Position numbers and translations under genes: made by a program. Below, one piece after another: positions 45,876 to 57,300 of a stretch of 64,000 nucleotides of DNA. The stretch comes from Phaeosaccion multiseriatum (lineage: Eukaryota > Ochrophyta, other classes). The stretch is taken from NCBI GenBank assembly GCA_965112735.1, contig OZ218952.1:2666001-2730000 (forward strand), read 5' to 3'. Each line of letters opens with the position of its first letter. The stretch's first letter is position 1. Under the pieces are notes generated by a model. It was not told where the DNA came from. It saw only the letters and a program-made list of their open reading frames with translations, and searched no databases.

Positions 45876-48800
45876 TTCTTTGGGCCTCCTCTTCCTCCTC
45901 CTGCTGTCGCTGCTGCTGCTGCTGCTGCTGCCTTCTTTGGGCATCCTCTTCCTCCTCCTGCTGCTGTTGCCTCCTTTGGGCCTCCTCTTCCTCCTGCCGC
46001 TTCCTTTGTGCCCTATACGCCTCCGCCATCTCTTCCTCCTCCTGCTGCTGTCGCTGCTGCTGCTGCTGCTGCTGCCTTCTTTGGGCCTCCTCTTCCTCCT
46101 CCTCCTGTTGTCGCTGCTGCTGCTGCTGCTGCCTTCTTTGGGCATCCTCTTCCTCCTCCTGCTGCTGCTGCCTTCTTTGGGCCTCCTCTTCCTCCTCCTG
46201 CTGCTGCTGTATCACCAACTGCTGCTGCTGCTGCTGCTGCTGCTGCCTTCTTTGGGCATCCTCTTCCTCCTCCTGTTGCTTCTTCTGCATCACCAACTGC
46301 TGCTCCCGGTGCCTCCCCTGGGCCTCTTCCTCCTGCTGCTGCTGTTGTATCAACAACTGCTGCTGCATCCTCCGGGCCTCCTCTTCCTCGTCCTGCTGCT
46401 GCTTCCTCCTATGGGTCTCCTCTTCCTCCTGCTGCTGCTGCTGCTGCTGCTGCCTTCTTTGGGCATCCTCTTCCTCCTCCTGCTGCTGCTGCCTCCTCTG
46501 GGCCTCCTCTTCCTCCTCCGCCTGCTGCTGCCTCCTTTGGGCCTCCTTTTCCTCCTGCCGCCTCCTCTGTGCCCTATACGCCTCCTCCTCCTGCTGCTGC
46601 TGTATCACCAACTGCTGCTGCTGCTGCCTCTTCTGGGCCTCTTCCTCCTGCTGCTGCATCACCAACTGCTGCTGTTGCTGCTGCTCCTGCCGCCCTCTCT
46701 GGGCATCCTCCTCCTCCTCCTCCTGCTGCTGCTGCTCCCGCTGCTGCGCCGTCTGGTGCTGCACCTTCTGCTTCTCCTCCTCCTCCTCCTCCTGCTGCTG
46801 CTGCTGCTGCACCATGACCTTCTGTCGCACCTTCTCCTCGAACTGCCTCCTCGCCTCCATCCTCTCCTCCTCTGTGCTCTGGCGTCGCCCTCGTCCAACT
46901 TTAGGTGCCGGAACTTGAACCTGAGCCCTCCCCTCCTCCTGTCTGCGGCTGTGGCTGGTGTCAGGACTGTGGCGACTGCCGCTCTCCTTCTCCAGCGGGG
47001 CCGCGGTGCCCAGGGGTGTGTGGAGTTGTGACGTCATGGGCGCCATACCCATACCCCTTCCTGCGCTCGTGCTGGGCTTTCTGTTGCCATCCTTTCCATC
47101 GCCAACTGCCAGCGGATGCGGAGGAGGAGGATGAGGAACAGGGGTGCCTCCGAAAGAAGAAGCAAGCGCTCCTCCCGCCCCTCCTGCCCATCCACTGCCA
47201 TCCCCCTCTCCCCCTTCACTGCCATCCCCTCCTGCGACTCCTTCTGCCGCCCCGCGTCCGACCCCTTCGGCAGCCGCACCAGCACCAGCAGTTGGTGATA
47301 CACCAGAAGAAGTCACAGTGACAAAGCCAGTCCCACTACTGCGGATACCCTCCTCCTCACCGCGCCCCGACCCCTCCTCTCTGTCGGTAAGAACATGACT
47401 GTCCAAAAAATTCTCTACATGACTATCAACATGACAGTCCATATGACTGTCCATATCACCTTCCACACGACAGTCCAAAGGACTGGCCCTGTCCCTGTCC
47501 CCCCTCGGCTCTCTTGTCGAAGGCGTTGCTTCCCACCCTTCAGCTTCTCCTCCGTCTCCTCCTCCTCTTCCCCCTTCTCCGTCTCCTCTTCCGTTTCCTC
47601 CTCCTCCTCCTCCCTCTCCTCCCCCTCGTTCTCCTGCTCCTCCTGCTTCTGCTTCTGCTCCTCCTCCTCCTCCTCCTCCTCCTGCTCCTCCTCCATCCCC
47701 TGCTCCTCCTGCTCCTCCTCCTCCTCCTCCTCCTCCTCCATCTCCTCCTCCCCCTCTTCCTCCTGCTGCTCCTCCTCCTGCACGCATACCAACAACCTCT
47801 TGAGAAGGAGGCAACCCTCCTCGCCGACTCTCTTGCTCATCCATTGCCATCACCTTCACACCCACTCGCCCCAGTGGTAATGCGCCGAAGCCGCCGTGCC
47901 CCCCAGGGCGCCCTACTCCAACCCCTGCCCCCCGTTTGGTGCCATCCCCCCCTGCCCCCCATTGACTGCCATCCCTCCTTCCATCATCATCGTCGCCAAC
48001 AATGCCGCAAGCACCAACGTGCGTAGCAGCGCCATCTGTGACCCCGTCGCCTTGGGGCTCATCCCCTCGGAGCCAGTCCTCCCCTTGGGACCGTCTCAGC
48101 GGCCCCCTCTCAGCCTCTTCGCCTCTTCGCTTCCTCTCCTCCTTATCCTCTTCCTTCTCCCATGTTGACCTGCTGCTCCTGCTGTTGTTGTTGTTGTTGT
48201 GGTGGTGGTGGTGGTGGTTATTGCTGCTGCTGCTGCTGCTGCTGCTGGTGTTATCTTGACGGCGCATCTCCTCCCCCGCCACCACCACCTCCACCACCTC
48301 CTCCTCCTCCTCCTCCCATGTCGACCTCCACCTGTTGTTGTTGTTGTTGCTGCTGCTACTGCTGCTACTCCTGCTGCTCTCTTGGGTGCTCTCCTGATGA
48401 CGCATCTCATCCACTTCTTTCCTACCGCCCCGGGACGCCGGCTTCTCCTTGTTGTTGTTACCCTTCTCAGCACCGCCGGACGCCACAAAGCACAAAGACT
48501 CTTGTTCTCTCCCCTTGTAAGGCTTGTAAGGAGATCCTCTTCTTCCCACTGCGTCCGTTGGTGCGTCTGGTGAAATAGGAACGTCGCCAGCTCCTCCCAT
48601 GGCAGGTTCTGTCTCTCTCTGCTGCTGCTGCTGCTGCTGCACGTCCTCCTCGACTCCCGCTTGTACTGCTGCCGCCCATCCTCCACCTCCTCCTCCTCCT
48701 CCTCCTCCTCCTCCTCCTCCCACTACTGCCGAGGCACTCCTACTCAAGGACGAGAAGTCACCACCGAGCCCCATACCAATACCACTACCACCACCGCTCC

Positions 48801-51539
48801 TATCGCTGCTGCCTCTGTGGTGCAGTGACAATTCACTTCCCGTACCCTTTGTCAGCTTGGCCAGCCTCTGCTGCGGGTCCGCCACTGTCTGATAGAGAAT
48901 CTGCCGTGCCGCCTCACTGCCCCCCTCCGCCCTCAAGTCGTCCAGCAAACTCGCCGCCTGCTTCCTCAACTTCTCTGCCGTCCTCGGAGTGGCAGGGCGG
49001 TTGTTATCCAGCCCCGCCATATGTGAGTGATGTATCGCCGCCGCCTTGGACTTGCGTAGTCGCTCTGCGTACTTGAGTGTGTTCATTGTCTCCACGTAAC
49101 TCGCTCGAGCAGGGGAGATGGTGGCAAGCATGGTGGCGTGGGCCCTGCCACCCAGGGCCTCTCTTAGCAGCCAGGTGAGGGTACTCTCTCGATAGGGGAG
49201 ACCGGCAGGCTCTTCTCCCTTGGACAGGCCTTTGATGATGGTGCCCAGGTTGCTCAGAGCCTGTTTGGTTGGTGGTTGGGTTGATGGTGTGTGTGGTTTG
49301 TTGTTGGTATGTTGGTGGGTGTGGGTTGTGATGGGCAGGAAGGAAGCAAGAAGAAAAGGAAGGAGGGACGCGTCGCGTAGGGACGTTAGAGACGGGCAGT
49401 GCCAACGGTGTCCTGTGCTTGGGTTTGAACCTTCTCCTCCTCTTCCCTGATTCCCCCTATCCTCCTCACCCTCTCCATTCTCCTCCTCCTTGTCCCCCCC
49501 CCTCCTCCCCCGCCTCCTCCTCGTCCTTCTCCCCTCCACCTCCACCTCCTCCTCCTCCTCCTGCTCCTTACCTTCTTGATCTGCGCCTGCTCTCTAAGCC
49601 TCTGCGTCACCATCATGGACTCCTCCTTACTCGGACTCGCTCCTCCTCCTCCCCCTCCCCGTCCACTGCCATCCCCGCCGAATGCCCCTCCTCCTCCCCC
49701 CCCCCCACCTCCTCCGCCTCCTGCTCCATCCGTCATCGTCATCATCATCTCCTTCTCGGAGCCCGCCAGATCGATGAGTTGGACCTGTTGACAGCAAAAT
49801 AAGTAAATAAACGAGTTCGTGGGCGAACGCCTGAGCAACGATTTTACCCTTTGGAGACAGAAGAGAGTGGAGACAAGGTGGAGGACACTGACCGTACGGG
49901 GGGGGCTCCCTCCCTCCTCTCCCTCCCCTCCCCTTCCCTTCCCCCCCCCCCCTCTCTCTCCCTCCCTCCCTCCCTCCCTCCGTCCATCGATGAGTTACAA
50001 CACACCTTGGTGAGCCCCTCTCTCGTCTCCACCTCTACGGTAAGTATAGCGTGTCCTCTGCTCGAGGACGCGTTCTCTTGCGTCTCTGCAATGATTCGGT
50101 TTCTGCAGCCGAGACGGACGATGCTCATGATCTGTAACGTTGCGTGTTTGAGTTGGATCCACATCGCACCACCGCCCGGGAGAGGGAGGGGAGGGGTAGG
50201 GAGACAGAGCGAGAGAGAGAGAGAGGGGGGGGGGGGGTGAGTGAAGGTGCATGTGGTCGTGTGTGTTCTCCCCACACAACCTCCTATTGATGTGCTGAAG
50301 ACCCATCCCTTCACTATCCACAGTACTCACTAGCCTGTGCTCCACTATCCACTATCCTAACCCTTTACTCTACCACGTACCCTATACCCACATCCTACAC
50401 CCTCTCCCCATCCACTGCCCATCCCCCCACGTGGTCAGCTGACTCCACTACCAAACCCTATACGCTATCCCCATCCACTGCCATCGCGCACCTGGTCAGC
50501 TGACTCCACTTGAATCGGGTCCAAATGGTCCACGTAGGGACCCATCGTGGGGTGCTCCCGAACCTTGAACTTGTTCGTCTGCGATGCTCCTCCCCCTCCT
50601 CCTCCTCCTCCTCCTCCTCCCCCTCCTCCTCGCCATCCACTGCCATCCCCTCCTCCTCCTCCTCCTCCTCCCTCTCCCCCCTCGTGATTGTAGGGGCTGG
50701 ATCCCGATGATGATAATGAGGAGGAGGAGAAGGAGGAGCTTCCGCCTACCCCACCCCCACCCGTCGGTGTTGTGCTTTGCCCTCCGCCGCCCCCGCTCGG
50801 CCCCATCGCGTTGCTGCTGTTTTCGCTGCCGCTGAGCAAGTCTCGAATCCGCTCATTGTAAATCTCAATGAAGGTGACTGCGAGCGAGGCTATACTCCCT
50901 TGTCGCAGGAGCCGCACAAGCTCAAGACAGATGCGAGGCGTTAGACCCATCCTTGATGAGGCCGAGGGCTGACCCCCCCTCTCCTCCACCCTCTCCGCAT
51001 CGCCTTCCTCGTTCTCCTCCTCCTCCTCCTGCTGCTGCTGCTGCTGCCCTTCCTTCAGCAGCTCATCCATATCACCAAACATACTGTGAGAATTGGGAGG
51101 TAAAGAGGAGAGGAGAGGCGGAGGAGGAGGCGGAGGAGGAGGAGGAGGAGGGGGAGAGGGCGTGAGAGGTGGGGAAGCGAGGTTAGGTAGCAGGGAGAGG
51201 GTAGAGAGAGAGTGGTGACATGAAATGAATTAGCTTGGACGAAACGCATTTGCACTCCCTCTCTTCCTCTGTATCGTATCACCAACTCACTCACGTGTAA
51301 GTCTTGCCACTGCTGGTGTGCCCGTAGGCGAAGCAAGAGCTCTGTAGTCCGTTGAGAGCGTCCGCCACAATACGCCGACCCAGGGTGGCGAAGATAAAGG
51401 CCTGGTCCGCCGCTGAGCGCTGTCGCTGGGCCTTCAGAGCGGCCTGATTCACCCGCATGCTCGCCTTCTTCTTCTTGCCGTTGCTGTTGGTACTATTACT
51501 ACCCTGTGAGCCCGCCCCTGCTCCTCCTCTCTTGCCCCC

Positions 51540-51570
<31 letters not shown>

Positions 51571-54019
51571 ATGGTCGACTGCTGCTCCACCAACTGCTCG
51601 CCCTCCCCCCCCTCCCCCCTCCGCATGGACCAGAACACATGGTCAAAGTCGAATATCCTTGCCCAGTCCCTACTGGCCATGTTAGCCCTCGCTGCCATGG
51701 CCGCCGCCTTGCTCACTGTATCTGCCGAGGCGGTGAACTTGTTGGGATTGCACACCATCACCACGTTGCCACTGCCTGCTGCAGCAGTTGGTAGTACAGG
51801 AGCAGCAGCCTGAGCCTGAGTCTGGCTGTCGCTGTCGTCGTTGCTATCCCCTCCTCCTCCTTCTCCTGCTGCCACTGCTGCTGCTGCTGCTGCCCCTCCT
51901 CTGTCGCCGTCTCCCTCGCACACGACGCTTCTGGACCCCCTCTCGCTCAAGATCATGGGTCGCACACGGACAGCAACCTTCACAGCGTCCTTGTCCTGTG
52001 CATCACCAACACACACACACAGAGAGAGAGAGAGGAGGGGCCAGAGAAGTTGGGTGACGAAACGCACGGCAGCAAGCGAGGAAGCGATCGACCAGCACAA
52101 TGGTGAGAGGAGGCGGGGGAAGAGAGAGTTAGGTGATGTAGTTAGTATATATATATATAAGAGAGATAACGCATGCACACACACGCAGCCGCACGTACGT
52201 ACCCTCCGTCGTTTGTGCGTGGACGCTCCTCCCGCCCCTCCCCTCGGAGGAGTCATCCTTCGCACCGGCGATTGCTCAAAGGGGATGATGCCCCGACGGC
52301 CCGAGGGAGATATCAGACCGCTACTGCTCTTGCTTGCGGTTATGCCGCCACTGCCGCCGCCGCCCATTGTAGAAGGCACTCTCCGGCTGATGCCCGCACC
52401 ACCGCTGCCACTGCCGCTGCCGCTGTTGCTGCCAGGTACGGTGTAGGACAGTCTGCGGTTTCCGCCATCGCCATTGACCACACCACTACCGCCCCCTCCT
52501 CCTCCCCCGGCCTTGGTATGCACACCAGCGCGGACGGAGGAGGAGGAGGAGGAGGAGGAGTTGTTCGCACCTATCGAGGACCTCCGCGGCTGTTGCTGCT
52601 GCAGCTTGGAGAAAGAGGATGACGAGGAGGCACCGCCACTTGCCCCTCCTGGGGAGAAGGCAGAGGAAGCGATGGTGGAGGTGGGGGAGGGTGAAGGCCC
52701 TACCGTGGGAGAGGATGACTCATCCTGCGGTCCGTGATGCTGACCCCCGCTACTACCGGGCAGGCGAGTCGGTGTAGTGGTGGCGGACGTGGCGGATTGC
52801 CGACGCCCCGCGGATCCCTGCTGCTGCCCGTGGGCGGTGGGAGCTTGCAAGTGCCGGCGCTGTGGAGACGCTGCTGGTCCTGCTGGTCCTGCTGCTACCC
52901 CACCCCCATCGACAGCAGTGCCACGCGCCGTGCCGGAGGGCGACGGTGGAGATACTGCTGCAGATTCCATCAGCCCGCTTGTCGCCCTTGGCCCATGAAA
53001 CGTGCTTCTCCTTGCCCCTGCCCTCGCTGCTGGTTCTGGCACTGAAGAAGGGCTGCGGCTAACAGGGCTCGGTGATGCGTCTCCCCCATCTCCCCCTCCA
53101 CTGCTGCCACTGCCACTCGCTCTACGAGGCGTGATGCCTGATGGGCGGCGGGAAGAGGAGCGGCACGAGACGGGGGGAGACGACACGGCAAAGGAAGAAG
53201 AAGCCTCGCTTTTGCCATTGCCACTTCCACATTCACTTTCACCGCTGGCGACAACGCCCTCCCCTGCCCCCACCCCGACAGGATCATCGGCACTGCTGCT
53301 CGCTAGGTGCTTTCCATTTGTATTGCCGGCGGCGGCCGTGGCTGTGGGGATGGCTGCTGGGTCCTTGTCCTCCTCCTCCTCCTCCTCCTCCTCCTCTGCC
53401 TCCTCTTCCTCCGTCCGCCCTTCCTCCCCTCCTTCCCTCTCTGAATAGCCCCCCGCCCCTGCGTCGCCGTTATAGCCGGCTTCCTCTGCCAATACTGTTC
53501 CCTCCAACGTGGAGTCGAGTGGTTCTGTAGCGTCGTCACTGTCTGTGGTGTCTTCCTCTTGATCAGCCTCTTGATTAAAGCTCAGGCTGTCGTCATCAAC
53601 GTCTTTGCTGAACGACTTCTGCTTTGAGAGATTGGAAGTGTTGTGGGCAGGTGCGAAGGGCAATAAAGCGCAATGGTGCGGGAGAAACCATGACGGGTGC
53701 CATCACAAGCAGCAGCGGGGAGGCGGGTGCAGGCATTAGAAGAGAGGGAGGAAAAGGAAAACGCTCCGTCTCTGTTGGATGTTGGCCAATGGTTAAATGA
53801 AGTTGTACGCGACGCCTTCCTAGAGAGGGAAGTGCAACGGCGGTGGTAGCCACAGCAGCTTCACATCTCACGGAACACATACGTCTTCCGCCACCAAAAG
53901 AGGAGAACACTCACCTGGCCGTTGGGGGGCTCCCCATTCATTTCATCGTCGCTCAGTAGGCCCTCAAGTTCTTTGACCTCGCTCACATCCTCCCCCCCCC
54001 CCTCCACTGAGTCTCCCAT
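39729..54019 (-). CDS. giant kinesin, kinesin-3-like motor with Gln/Glu-rich coiled coil
   Basis: Eighteen exons: 53915-54019, 52203-53621, 51295-51995, 50492-51083, 50006-50131, 49572-49784, 45274-49260, 44995-45099, 44655-44870, 44212-44349, 43801-43905, 43526-43594, 42959-43159, 42747-42803, 42477-42582, 42063-42172, 41558-41695 and 39729-40973. All phases agree; about 3210 aa. A disordered acidic/Ser/Gly N-terminus (1-508) precedes the motor: VKVAVRVRPM near 511, P-loop GHTSSGKT near 734-741, switch I NASSSRGH, switch II DLAGSE, then YRESTLTWLLREALGG and NTLKYAERL. The block VREHPTMGPYVDHLD resembles kinesin-3 motors, but no FHA domain was seen. Low-complexity inserts interrupt the motor. 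Exon 7 encodes hundreds of residues of AQRRQQQQ/EEEE repeats; further coiled coils run to about 2796, and the tail is Ser/Gly/Gln-rich. It should be a microtubule motor; cargo unknown. Confidence 0.88.
39779..39790 (-). repeat. dispersed motif TTGGTGATACAG, exact copy 6
   Basis: Kinesin last exon, sense, but read in another frame as VGDTA. Confidence 0.8.
40836..40847 (-). repeat. dispersed motif TTGGTGATACAG, exact copy 7
   Basis: Kinesin last exon, sense, translated LVIQ between Gln runs. Confidence 0.8.
41288..41516. repeat. 72-bp minisatellite, about three copies
   Basis: GTCCTGACAC anchors at 41301, 41373 and 41445 give a 72-bp period with nearly identical copies. Lies in the kinesin intron 40974-41557. 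It creates a spurious frame repeating GRGVGLGHGRVRT. Confidence 0.92.
42652..42737. repeat. (GA)n microsatellite
   Basis: Two AG/GA runs in kinesin intron 42583-42746, ending 9 bp from the donor of the preceding exon; about half of this short intron is GA repeat. Confidence 0.9.
44053..44231. repeat. tandem duplicates of an exon-intron junction
   Basis: The end of kinesin exon 10 and its donor (CCGTGATGACTT... on the + strand at 44211) recur at 44053 and 44123 inside the following intron. Each is followed by the same CACCCATCCTCTACCATCCC-type spacer. Three copies of about 70-88 bp. Confidence 0.85.
46207..46218 (-). repeat. dispersed motif TTGGTGATACAG, exact copy 8
   Basis: Kinesin exon 7, sense, LVIQ. 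Confidence 0.8.
46600..46611 (-). repeat. dispersed motif TTGGTGATACAG, exact copy 9
   Basis: Kinesin exon 7, sense, LVIQ. Confidence 0.8.
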
Positions 54020-54332
54020 TTCCTGTTGCGCTCCTCCTCCTCCTTCCTCCCTTAATCTCTATATCTGTGCTCGAACGTGCCTTGAGGCCGCCTCGGTGAC
54101 CGCGCAGTTTCAGTTCACCCCCCCTATCGTATCATTTGTGATAAATGATAATCCATTTGGATTTGTAAAGGTAAAGGGAGGGAGGAGTGAGAAGGCCAGA
54201 GACCAGAGGCAGGTGGACTGAGAATACTTTTCACATGGATCTTGGTCCGACGAGGCTGCTCCTTTCAACCAGGAGATGTAGCTGCTGCTGCAGCAGCAGC
54301 GTCAACTGGGAATCCTAACCGTCGAGACCACG
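54020..54332. promoter_or_regulatory. 313-bp bidirectional promoter (kinesin / GT41 fusion gene)
   Basis: The kinesin ATG (54019, - strand) and the glycosyltransferase ATG (54333, + strand) face away from each other across 313 bp, so both promoters lie here. It contains an AT-rich stretch ATTTGTGATAAATGATAATCC at about 54130-54150 and a GCTGCTGCTGCAGCAGCAGC palindrome at about 54282-54300. Confidence 0.6.
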
Positions 54333-57300
54333 ATGAAGCTTCGGGTGTTGCTGCCCTCAATCTTGCTCTTCTCTGGAAGATGTGCCTGGGCACGTGCTCA
54401 GACTTCCAAGGAAGACGACGGCAGTAGCAGTAGGGAGGTGCGCATCTCTGGAGCGGGCCGGGCTCGCGCTGACATGCTGGATCGAGGCTTGCATCTGCAC
54501 CAGGCGGGGGACTTGCATGGTGCTGCCGAGTGGTACAATAAGCTGCTGCAGGTAAATAAAAGCACGCATACTAAGGATAGAGATCATCATATCCTTCCTT
54601 TGGGTGGTGGAGTCGAACCTCTGTACACCGTGGGCGGATCTGCGCGCTCCACCCCTTTGGTGCCGAGGGAGGGGAGACGATAGGCCACAGCACCTTGTTA
54701 CGGCGCAGGTCAATGCTGCTGGTGCTGCTGGTGCTCCTGCTTCTGCTCCTGCTTCTACCACCTTGACACCTCGAGGCTTCCCTCCCTGACCTCCCACTCC
54801 CACTCCCACCCAACTCCCGTTTCCATCAACCCCGCGGCAAAGGTGCGACCCTCGGACCCAGACGCCCTCCACTTGCTCGGATTGGTGCAACACAGTCACG
54901 CAGGGACGGCAGAGAGCAAGGGGGAGGGAGAGACCGCTGCTGCCCTGTACGCAGAGGCGGAAAGCATGGTTCGCCGAGCCATAGCGGCCGCTGCTGACAA
55001 CAGGGTGGACCAGCTGACCATGCGCAGGAATTTGGGGGAGGTGCTGAGGGCGAAGGTGAGGGAGGGAGGGAGGGAGGGAGCGAGGGAGCGAGGGAGGGAG
55101 GGAGTGAGTGAGTGAGTGGGTGACAGGGGTGAGGGAGGGGGGGGGGGGAGGGAGCGAGGGAGTGAGTGAGTGAGTGAGTGAGTGGGTGACAGGGGTGAGG
55201 GAGGGGGGGAGGGAGGGAGGGGAGGGAGGGGAGAGGGGAGGGAGAGAGAGGGGGAGGGGGGGAGTGATAAGAGATGGTTCGAGTTGGGTACGCCCATCAT
55301 TAGGTCTCATCCATTACGATAGCCGCACACGCACACCCACACACACACAGTCAGCCTCAGGCATTTCATCACCCTCATCACATGACACCCCTATTGTCTT
55401 TTCATAGAGGAGTGCCACTCATACGCATAGCTCAACTCATACTCGGACTCTTCCCTCCCTCACTCACTCCCTCCCTCACTCCTTCTCTCCCCCCCTTCCT
55501 CCCTCCCTCCCTCCACCCCATCCCTCCCCCCCCCTTCCCTTCTTCCTCCGATCAAAATGATGTGCCAAGGGTGACCTGTCCGGTGCTGAGGCCCTGCTTC
55601 GGGGTATCCTCGACGATGACGCCCTCGCCTCACTGGACTCATCCGAGGGGCGTAACACAGCAAGGTTCAACCTCGCTGTCACCCTCCTCTCGCTGGCCAA
55701 TGTTACACCACCAGGGGGTGGGGGAGAAGCCCAGGCCGAGGGAGAGGGGAAGGGGGAGGGGAGGAGGAGAGAGGCGGCGGCGGAGGAGGAGGAGGAGGAC
55801 GTGCAGCAGAGGCGGGGGGAGGCGGAGCGGCTGTTGAGAGACGTCGTTCAGAGCGACCCCAGCTACTTGGTGAGTGAGTGAGTGAGTGAGGGAGGGAGGG
55901 AGGGAGGGAGGGAAGGAAGGATAGGGTGACAGGCATGCGGAATGAACTGAAACTGAAACTCATATTCACGTTGGCGTGTCACAGGAGGCCCTGCTGGAGC
56001 TTGGGGCTCTGTATAGCCAACGCGAGGCCTATGAGGAAGCCCTGCACGTCTATGAGCAAGCGGTGAGTGAAGCGAGTGGGCAGGGGGGCGTGTGAGTGAG
56101 TGAGTGAGTGAGTGAGTGAGTGAGTGGGTCAGTGAGTGCGTAAGTGTGTCAGTGAGTGAGTGGGTCAGTGAGTGAGTCAGTGAGTCAGTGAGTGAGTCAG
56201 TGAGTCAGTGAGTGAGTGAGTGAGTGAGTGAGTAGGTCAGTGAGTGAGTCAGTGAGTCAGTGCGTGAGTTAGTGAGTGAGTGAGTGAGTCAGTGAGTGAG
56301 TGAGTGAGTGTGTGAGCGAATGGGGTGCGTGGGTGGGTGCGTGGGTAAGTGAGCTGCTGCTACGATACTTGAGAAGAGATCAGTCGTTTTCCGGGCACGA
56401 TGGTAAGAAGTTGGTCGGTTCGAAAAGTGGTGATGACCACGAGTGTGGCTTCCACCCCGTACTGCCCCACTGTCTGACTCTCTCCCCTCCTCCTCCGCCC
56501 GCTCCCCGCCTTCATCCGTCGCCACCCGCCCGCGCTCCTCCCCCCCTGGGACACACTCGCAGGTGTCGCTGAATCCCTCCTCCCTCGACACTATCCTGGA
56601 CCTTTCTGTGGCACACCATCACCTCGGAAACCTGGAGCTGGCCAGAGAAGGCTACCTCACAGTCATACACACACATCAGTTGGTGATACAGGAGCAACAG
56701 CAGGGGCAAGTGCAGCTCGAGAATCAGCTGAGCGCGGAGGGGGGGGATAGTGGTAGTAGTAGCTTTGGTACCTCTCTCCCTCCTCCTCCCCCCTCCTCCT
56801 CCTCCTCCTCCTCCTCCTCCGCCAGTGTTGCCTCTAGCTCTGGCTCTGCTTTTCTGCATGCAATGGTGAACTTCGCCGCTCTGTGTCAGGAGACGCAGGA
56901 CGCAGAGGGGGCCGTCAATATCTACCACGAGGTGAGTTAAATCGACGGTTTCAGCTCATCCTCCACCACCCACCCCCTCGCCATCCCAACCCACCCACTC
57001 CCAGCCTCTAACGGCACTACACTGCCGCACTGCACGACGCCACACTACACTACACCCTACCCCTGACCCTGACCCTGACCCTGACCCTGACCCTGACCCT
57101 GACCCTGACCCTGACCCTGACCCTGGCCCTGATCCTGACCCTGACCCTGACCCTGACCCCAACTTTAACTACCGTAACCACACTACAGGTGCTGCAGGAA
57201 GACCCCTCTAACGTGGTTGTGCTCAACAACTTGGGGGCGGCGCTCATCTCTCTGGGAAGGGCGGAGGCCGGAGCTGAGGTCTTGCAACAGGCCTTGCTGC

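Larger units (their letters stand above)
45695..46835 (-). repeat. (CAG)/(GAG) compound trinucleotide tract in kinesin exon 7
   Basis: Over 1.1 kb, coding CAG and GAG runs alternate with a recurring unit encoding AQRR, giving the Gln/Glu coiled coil. At least seven TTGGTGATACAG-like copies lie inside the tract. Confidence 0.9.

Noticed and set aside
45152-47031. Very long + strand open frames (up to 588 codons) rich in Cys/Ser or Leu/Pro
   Set aside because: They are antisense to the CAG/GAG tract of kinesin exon 7; trinucleotide repeats lack stops on both strands, and the peptides are low-complexity only.
54588-54690. Possible tRNA on the - strand with a GGTTCGACTCC B box
   Set aside because: No matching A box, and the T stem and acceptor stem do not pair; it lies in a glycosyltransferase intron.
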